A stretch of 11,138 nucleotides of DNA from contig JBGMRJ010000092.1 of NCBI GenBank assembly GCA_048061315.1, positions 1-11,138 of the forward strand. Reading direction: 5' to 3'. The stretch comes from CAYQUC01 sp048061315. GTDB lineage: Bacteria; Pseudomonadota; Gammaproteobacteria; UBA6429; Thiohalophilaceae. Positions within the stretch are counted from its first letter, which is position 1; each line of letters begins with the position of its first letter. The position numbers and the translations under genes are program-made. This document shows, piece by piece, positions 9,072 to 11,138 of this stretch. Under the pieces are notes generated by a model. That model saw only the letters and a program-made list of their open reading frames with translations. It was not told the origin of the DNA and made no database searches.

Positions 9072-10024
9072 TACAGTTTCTCAGCAACACGCATAACTGC
9101 ACTGCGTGAGCGAATATTTTTTTCTAACTCCTGTTTTCCTGCTTTTATCACCTTGCCGATTATTTTCACATTAGGATTTAACTGACTTACTGTAACTGGT
9201 AATCCTTTTGGGAAATCATCTCCTTTTGCCTGTTTCTTTAAAAAACGTTTTACCATTCGATCTTCTAACGAATGGAAACTGATAATGACTAACCGACCAT
9301 TAGGTGCGAGTAGTTCTAATATATTATTCAGTATCATCTCCAGGTCACCAAGCTCATTATTAATGAAAATTCTTATTGCTTGAAAACTTCGTGTCGCCGG
9401 GTCTTTGCCTTTTTCCCACTTTGGGTTTGCCTCGGCTACAATTTTTGATAACCGCGCGGTTGTCGTAATTGCATTTATATTGCGCTCAGCTACAATTGCC
9501 CGCGCAATTCGCTTTGCAAATCGTTCCTCACCAAAATCTTTTAATACTTTCGCGATTTCCTGCTCCGATGCTTTTTCGAGCCATTGTGCTGCACTTAAAC
9601 CCGAAGTAGTGTCCATTCTCATGTCAAGCAGACCATCAGCTTTAAAACTAAAACCGCGCTCAGCGTTATCAATTTGGGGAGATGAAACACCCAGATCAAG
9701 TAACACGCCATTAACTTTTCCAATCCAGTTTATATCACGTGCATATTCATTTACTGCATTAAACGAACCGTGTTTTATCCTTACCCTGCTATCACCTTTA
9801 TATAAATTTTCTGCATGACTAATTGCATCAGGATCTTTATCAACGACTAATAAATTTCCCTGTGCATTCAGCTGATCTAAAATCGCACAGGCATGACCAC
9901 CTCGACCAAAAGTACCGTCAATATAATATCCATTTTCCTGAATATTTAATGCCTTCATACTTTCTTCCAATAGTACTGAATAATGCTCATTATTCTCGTG
10001 TTTCATTTTTTGTGTCTTAAACAA
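9071..10024 (-). CDS. rsmH: RsmH (MraW), 16S rRNA m4C1402 methyltransferase
   Basis: S-adenosylmethionine-dependent N4-methyltransferase for C1402 of 16S rRNA. It has 317 residues (E. coli 313). Motifs are HYSVLLEE (14-21), the SAM-binding DGTFGRGGH (36-44), VVDKDP (60-65), LLDLGVSSPQ (108-117), ERGFSF (122-127), GLLDMRMD (131-138), GEERFAKRIARAI, PATRSFQAIRI and the C-terminal ISFHSLEDRMVKRF and RSRSAVMRVAE. The start chosen is TTG at 10024, because an AAGGA at 10030-10034 lies five bases before it and overlaps the mraZ stop. The alternative is ATG at 10006 (residue 7), which gives a length closer to E. coli but is 22 bases from that ribosome binding site and has none of its own. Confidence 0.96.
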   Translation of the reverse strand: MFKTQKMKHENNEHYSVLLEESMKALNIQENGYYIDGTFGRGGHACAILDQLNAQGNLLVVDKDPDAISHAENLYKGDSRVRIKHGSFNAVNEYARDINWIGKVNGVLLDLGVSSPQIDNAERGFSFKADGLLDMRMDTTSGLSAAQWLEKASEQEIAKVLKDFGEERFAKRIARAIVAERNINAITTTARLSKIVAEANPKWEKGKDPATRSFQAIRIFINNELGDLEMILNNILELLAPNGRLVIISFHSLEDRMVKRFLKKQAKGDDFPKGLPVTVSQLNPNVKIIGKVIKAGKQELEKNIRSRSAVMRVAEKL

Positions 10025-10029
10025 CTACT

Positions 10030-10034
10030 TCCTT
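10030..10034 (-). promoter_or_regulatory. ribosome binding site deciding the rsmH start
   Basis: AAGGA on the minus strand, overlapping the mraZ TAA stop (10035-10033) and five bases before the TTG at 10024. It favours the TTG over the ATG at 10006 and suggests that ribosomes finishing mraZ re-initiate on rsmH. Confidence 0.6.
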
Positions 10035-10488
10035 AAAGAGAAAGTGATTCCAGTTCAGCCGGTAAATCCAGATCATCATCATCAGATTCCATTAACCAGT
10101 CATCTCGTTTTGTATTCCATTGATCTTCATCCCAAATTTCAAATTTATTTCCCTGCCCGATTAACACAATTCGTTTCTCAAGCTTGGCAAACTCACGTAA
10201 TGGGGGAGGTACTAGAATTCGGCCGTTACTATCAAGATCACAATCAGTAGCATGCCCGATCAAGAGTCGTTGCATGCGTCTTGCTTGTTTATTGAGACTG
10301 GGTAATCGAACAAGCTTGCGTTCGATTTCTTCCCATTCTGGTAGAGGATAAAGCAGTAGGCAATGATCGCGATCAACAGTCACGATCAATTTGCCATCAG
10401 ATTGCTCTGACAGTTGCTCGCGATATCGGCTCGGCATTGCCATCCGACCTTTCGCATCTAAATTAAGTGTATTAACACCACGAAACAC
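10033..10488 (-). CDS. mraZ: MraZ, transcriptional repressor of the dcw operon
   Basis: DNA-binding regulator that in E. coli represses its own operon by binding TGGGN repeats upstream of mraZ. It has 151 residues (E. coli 152). Two SpoVT/AbrB-like half-domains are visible, each with its signature: FRGVNTLNLDAKGRMAMPSR at 2-21 (DAKGR at 11-15) and DSNGRILVPPPLR (86-98). Between them is RRMQRLLIGHA (70-80). The tail is acidic (DDDDLDL). The start is GTG at 10488: it gives the conserved MFRG N-terminus, there is no ATG upstream before an in-frame stop at 10518-10516, and a GGGG at 10496-10499 is a weak Shine-Dalgarno match. It is the first protein gene of the operon, eight bases before rsmH, with three matching operator boxes upstream. 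Confidence 0.97.
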   Translation of the reverse strand: MFRGVNTLNLDAKGRMAMPSRYREQLSEQSDGKLIVTVDRDHCLLLYPLPEWEEIERKLVRLPSLNKQARRMQRLLIGHATDCDLDSNGRILVPPPLREFAKLEKRIVLIGQGNKFEIWDEDQWNTKRDDWLMESDDDDLDLPAELESLSL

Positions 10489-10517
10489 TTGAGTACCCCA
10501 AACTTTGAGACATAATC

Positions 10518-10537
10518 AATGGATTACCCGATCCATT
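10518..10537 (-). promoter_or_regulatory. perfect inverted repeat in the mraZ leader
   Basis: Seven-base arms (AATGGAT and ATCCATT) around a six-base loop, a perfect inverted repeat inside the predicted 5' leader. One arm contains the third, degenerate MraZ box. It could form a small RNA hairpin or be a DNA site. A role is inference, and the stem is short and AT-rich. Confidence 0.45.
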
Positions 10538-10555
10538 TAGCCCCACTTTTTCCCA
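10531..10555 (-). promoter_or_regulatory. MraZ operator: three TGGGN-type boxes
   Basis: On the minus strand TGGGA (10555-10551), TGGGG (10545-10541) and TGGAT (10535-10531) are each separated by exactly five bases, giving a 10 bp period on one DNA face. This matches the E. coli MraZ operator design, with the third box imperfect. The array starts about three bases after the predicted transcription start, so bound MraZ could block initiation or clearance. Confidence 0.85.
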
Positions 10556-10564
10556 CATATTAAC

Positions 10565-10594
10565 ACTATAGGTACTATCAATAGCTAGTGTCAA
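10565..10594 (-). promoter_or_regulatory. sigma-70 type promoter of the mraZ operon
   Basis: On the minus strand a perfect -35 box TTGACA (10594-10589) and a -10 box TATAGT (10570-10565) are separated by 18 bases. The predicted start of transcription is near 10558, giving a leader of about 70 bases before mraZ. The location directly before the MraZ boxes supports it as the main dcw promoter. Confidence 0.8.
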
Positions 10595-10817
10595 GCATAA
10601 AAACCCACAAACTTTTAAAATAAGCCTTACATCACAATAACTTAGCGGTGTTTTAGAGAAATAAAGTGAAACAAGTGTAACAATATAAATTTCAATTTTT
10701 TTTAAAATTCAATATGTTACGAGAGGAACCTAAAGTGAATATTTAGCTATTTTGTATGATAAATATACGATATTGATCGGTGAAAATATTATGACAAATA
10801 TTTTAAATTGTTATGTA

Positions 10818-11138
10818 AAAAGCGAGTCGGCCGGTAAGCCGGGTTCTGTCGTGGATAGTCATTCATCTAGGATTTGCGTCACCACAAATCTCAAGCGACC
10901 TACCCGGGAACCGCGTGGGTCACGCGTTATCAACTAAGAAATGTTCCCCTATTTGGTCTTGCTCCGAGTGGGGTTTGCCCTGCCATTGATGTTGCCATCA
11001 ACGCGGTGCGCTCTTACCGCACCATTTCACCCTTACCGAACTAATCCGGCGGTATATTTTCTGTGGCACTTTCCGTAGATTCACATCTCCCAGGCGTTAC
11101 CTGGCACTTTACCCTATGGAGCCCGGACTTTCCTCCAG
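10818..11138 (-). ncRNA. rnpB: RNase P RNA, bacterial type A (partial, 5' end beyond window)
   Basis: Catalytic RNA of ribonuclease P, which removes tRNA 5' leaders. The conserved blocks can be read in order on the minus strand: GAGGAAAGTCCGGGCTCC at the window edge, CCAGGTAACGCCTGG, ACAGAAAATATACCGCC, GGTAAGGGTGAAA, GGTGCGGTAAGAGCGCACC, GGAGCAAGACCAAATAGG, and near the 3' end TAGATGAATGACT and ACGACAGAACCCGGCTTA. P18 is visible with a GTGA tetraloop. About 55-65 bases (P1-P3 5' strands) are outside the window. The 3' end is set at the GGCCGACTCGC strand of P1 plus a few of the five T that follow, uncertain by a few bases. The L15 loop has GGC where E. coli has GGU. It is co-directional with mraZ. 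Confidence 0.97.

Larger units (their letters stand above)
10489..10817. other. intergenic region between rnpB and mraZ
   Basis: This stretch of about 330 bases holds no credible protein gene on either strand. The part near mraZ contains the promoter, MraZ boxes and leader hairpin listed separately. The part from about 10620 to 10817 is strongly AT-rich, with A/T runs at 10692-10708 and a direct repeat CAATAT at 10681-10686 and 10710-10715. I see no clear GC-rich terminator hairpin after rnpB. Confidence 0.8.

Noticed and set aside
9405..9818. Plus-strand open frame of 137 codons antisense to rsmH
   Set aside because: It is a shadow of the strongly conserved rsmH reading frame, with composition explained by the reverse complement of that gene. 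Other plus-strand open frames over mraY, murF, murE, rsmH and mraZ are rejected for the same reason.
10681..10715. AT-rich repeat with two CAATAT copies 29 bases apart
   Set aside because: Low-complexity sequence in an AT-rich genome. The arms do not form a convincing palindrome and no known binding motif is recognised.
10812..10845. Possible intrinsic terminator at the 3' end of rnpB
   Set aside because: There is a run of five T, but the only local hairpin is a 4 bp stem (CGGC/GCCG) six bases before it; the GC-rich strand there is better explained as P1 of the RNase P RNA pairing with the missing 5' end.
10752..10937. Plus-strand open frame of 61 codons
   Set aside because: Most of it is antisense to conserved rnpB sequence, has no family resemblance, and no ribosome binding site was evident.
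1..11138. Mobile elements, CRISPR arrays, tRNA genes or a novel accessory system
   Set aside because: None seen on either strand. The window is fully explained by rnpB, the dcw genes and their regulatory region.

Overview
The window is the first two thirds of a division and cell wall (dcw) cluster from a Gram-negative bacterium, preceded by the RNase P RNA gene. Every real gene lies on the minus strand, so transcription runs from high to low coordinates. The order is rnpB, mraZ, rsmH, ftsL, ftsI, murE, murF, mraY, murD, ftsW, murG. This order, the type A RNase P RNA, the close resemblance of the proteins to the E. coli family members, and rnpB lying directly before mraZ (as in Pseudomonas) all point to a gammaproteobacterium. 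The DNA is AT-rich, roughly 35-40% GC by eye. The genus cannot be named from this window.

Layout, in the direction of transcription. Positions 11138-10818 hold rnpB without its first 55-65 bases. Positions 10817-10489 are intergenic: an AT-rich stretch, then a good sigma-70 type promoter (10594-10565), three MraZ boxes at exact 10 bp spacing just after the predicted transcription start, a small leader hairpin and the GTG start of mraZ. From 10488 to the window edge the ten protein genes are packed almost without gaps. Four junctions are overlaps of 1 or 4 bases, one is a 17-base overlap, one is a direct stop-start abutment, and the rest are spaced by 1 to 8 bases. This suggests one transcript with translational coupling. 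Downstream genes of the cluster (typically murC, ddl, ftsQ, ftsA, ftsZ) would lie beyond position 1.

The genes work together. MraZ represses the operon and RsmH methylates 16S rRNA. MurE, MurF and MurD add amino acids to the UDP-MurNAc peptide. MraY moves the pentapeptide sugar to undecaprenyl phosphate (lipid I), and MurG adds GlcNAc (lipid II). FtsW polymerises lipid II and FtsI cross-links it at the septum, with FtsL as part of the FtsQLB activator.

The sequence has one assembly gap of 100 N (6033-6132) inside murE. Comparison with the family suggests that the true missing stretch is nearer 265 bases. I found no mobile element, CRISPR array, tRNA or unknown gene system. The most unusual points are a GGC in place of the conserved GGU in the tRNA-CCA-binding loop of the RNase P RNA, non-ATG starts for the first two genes, and a MraZ box embedded in a leader inverted repeat.
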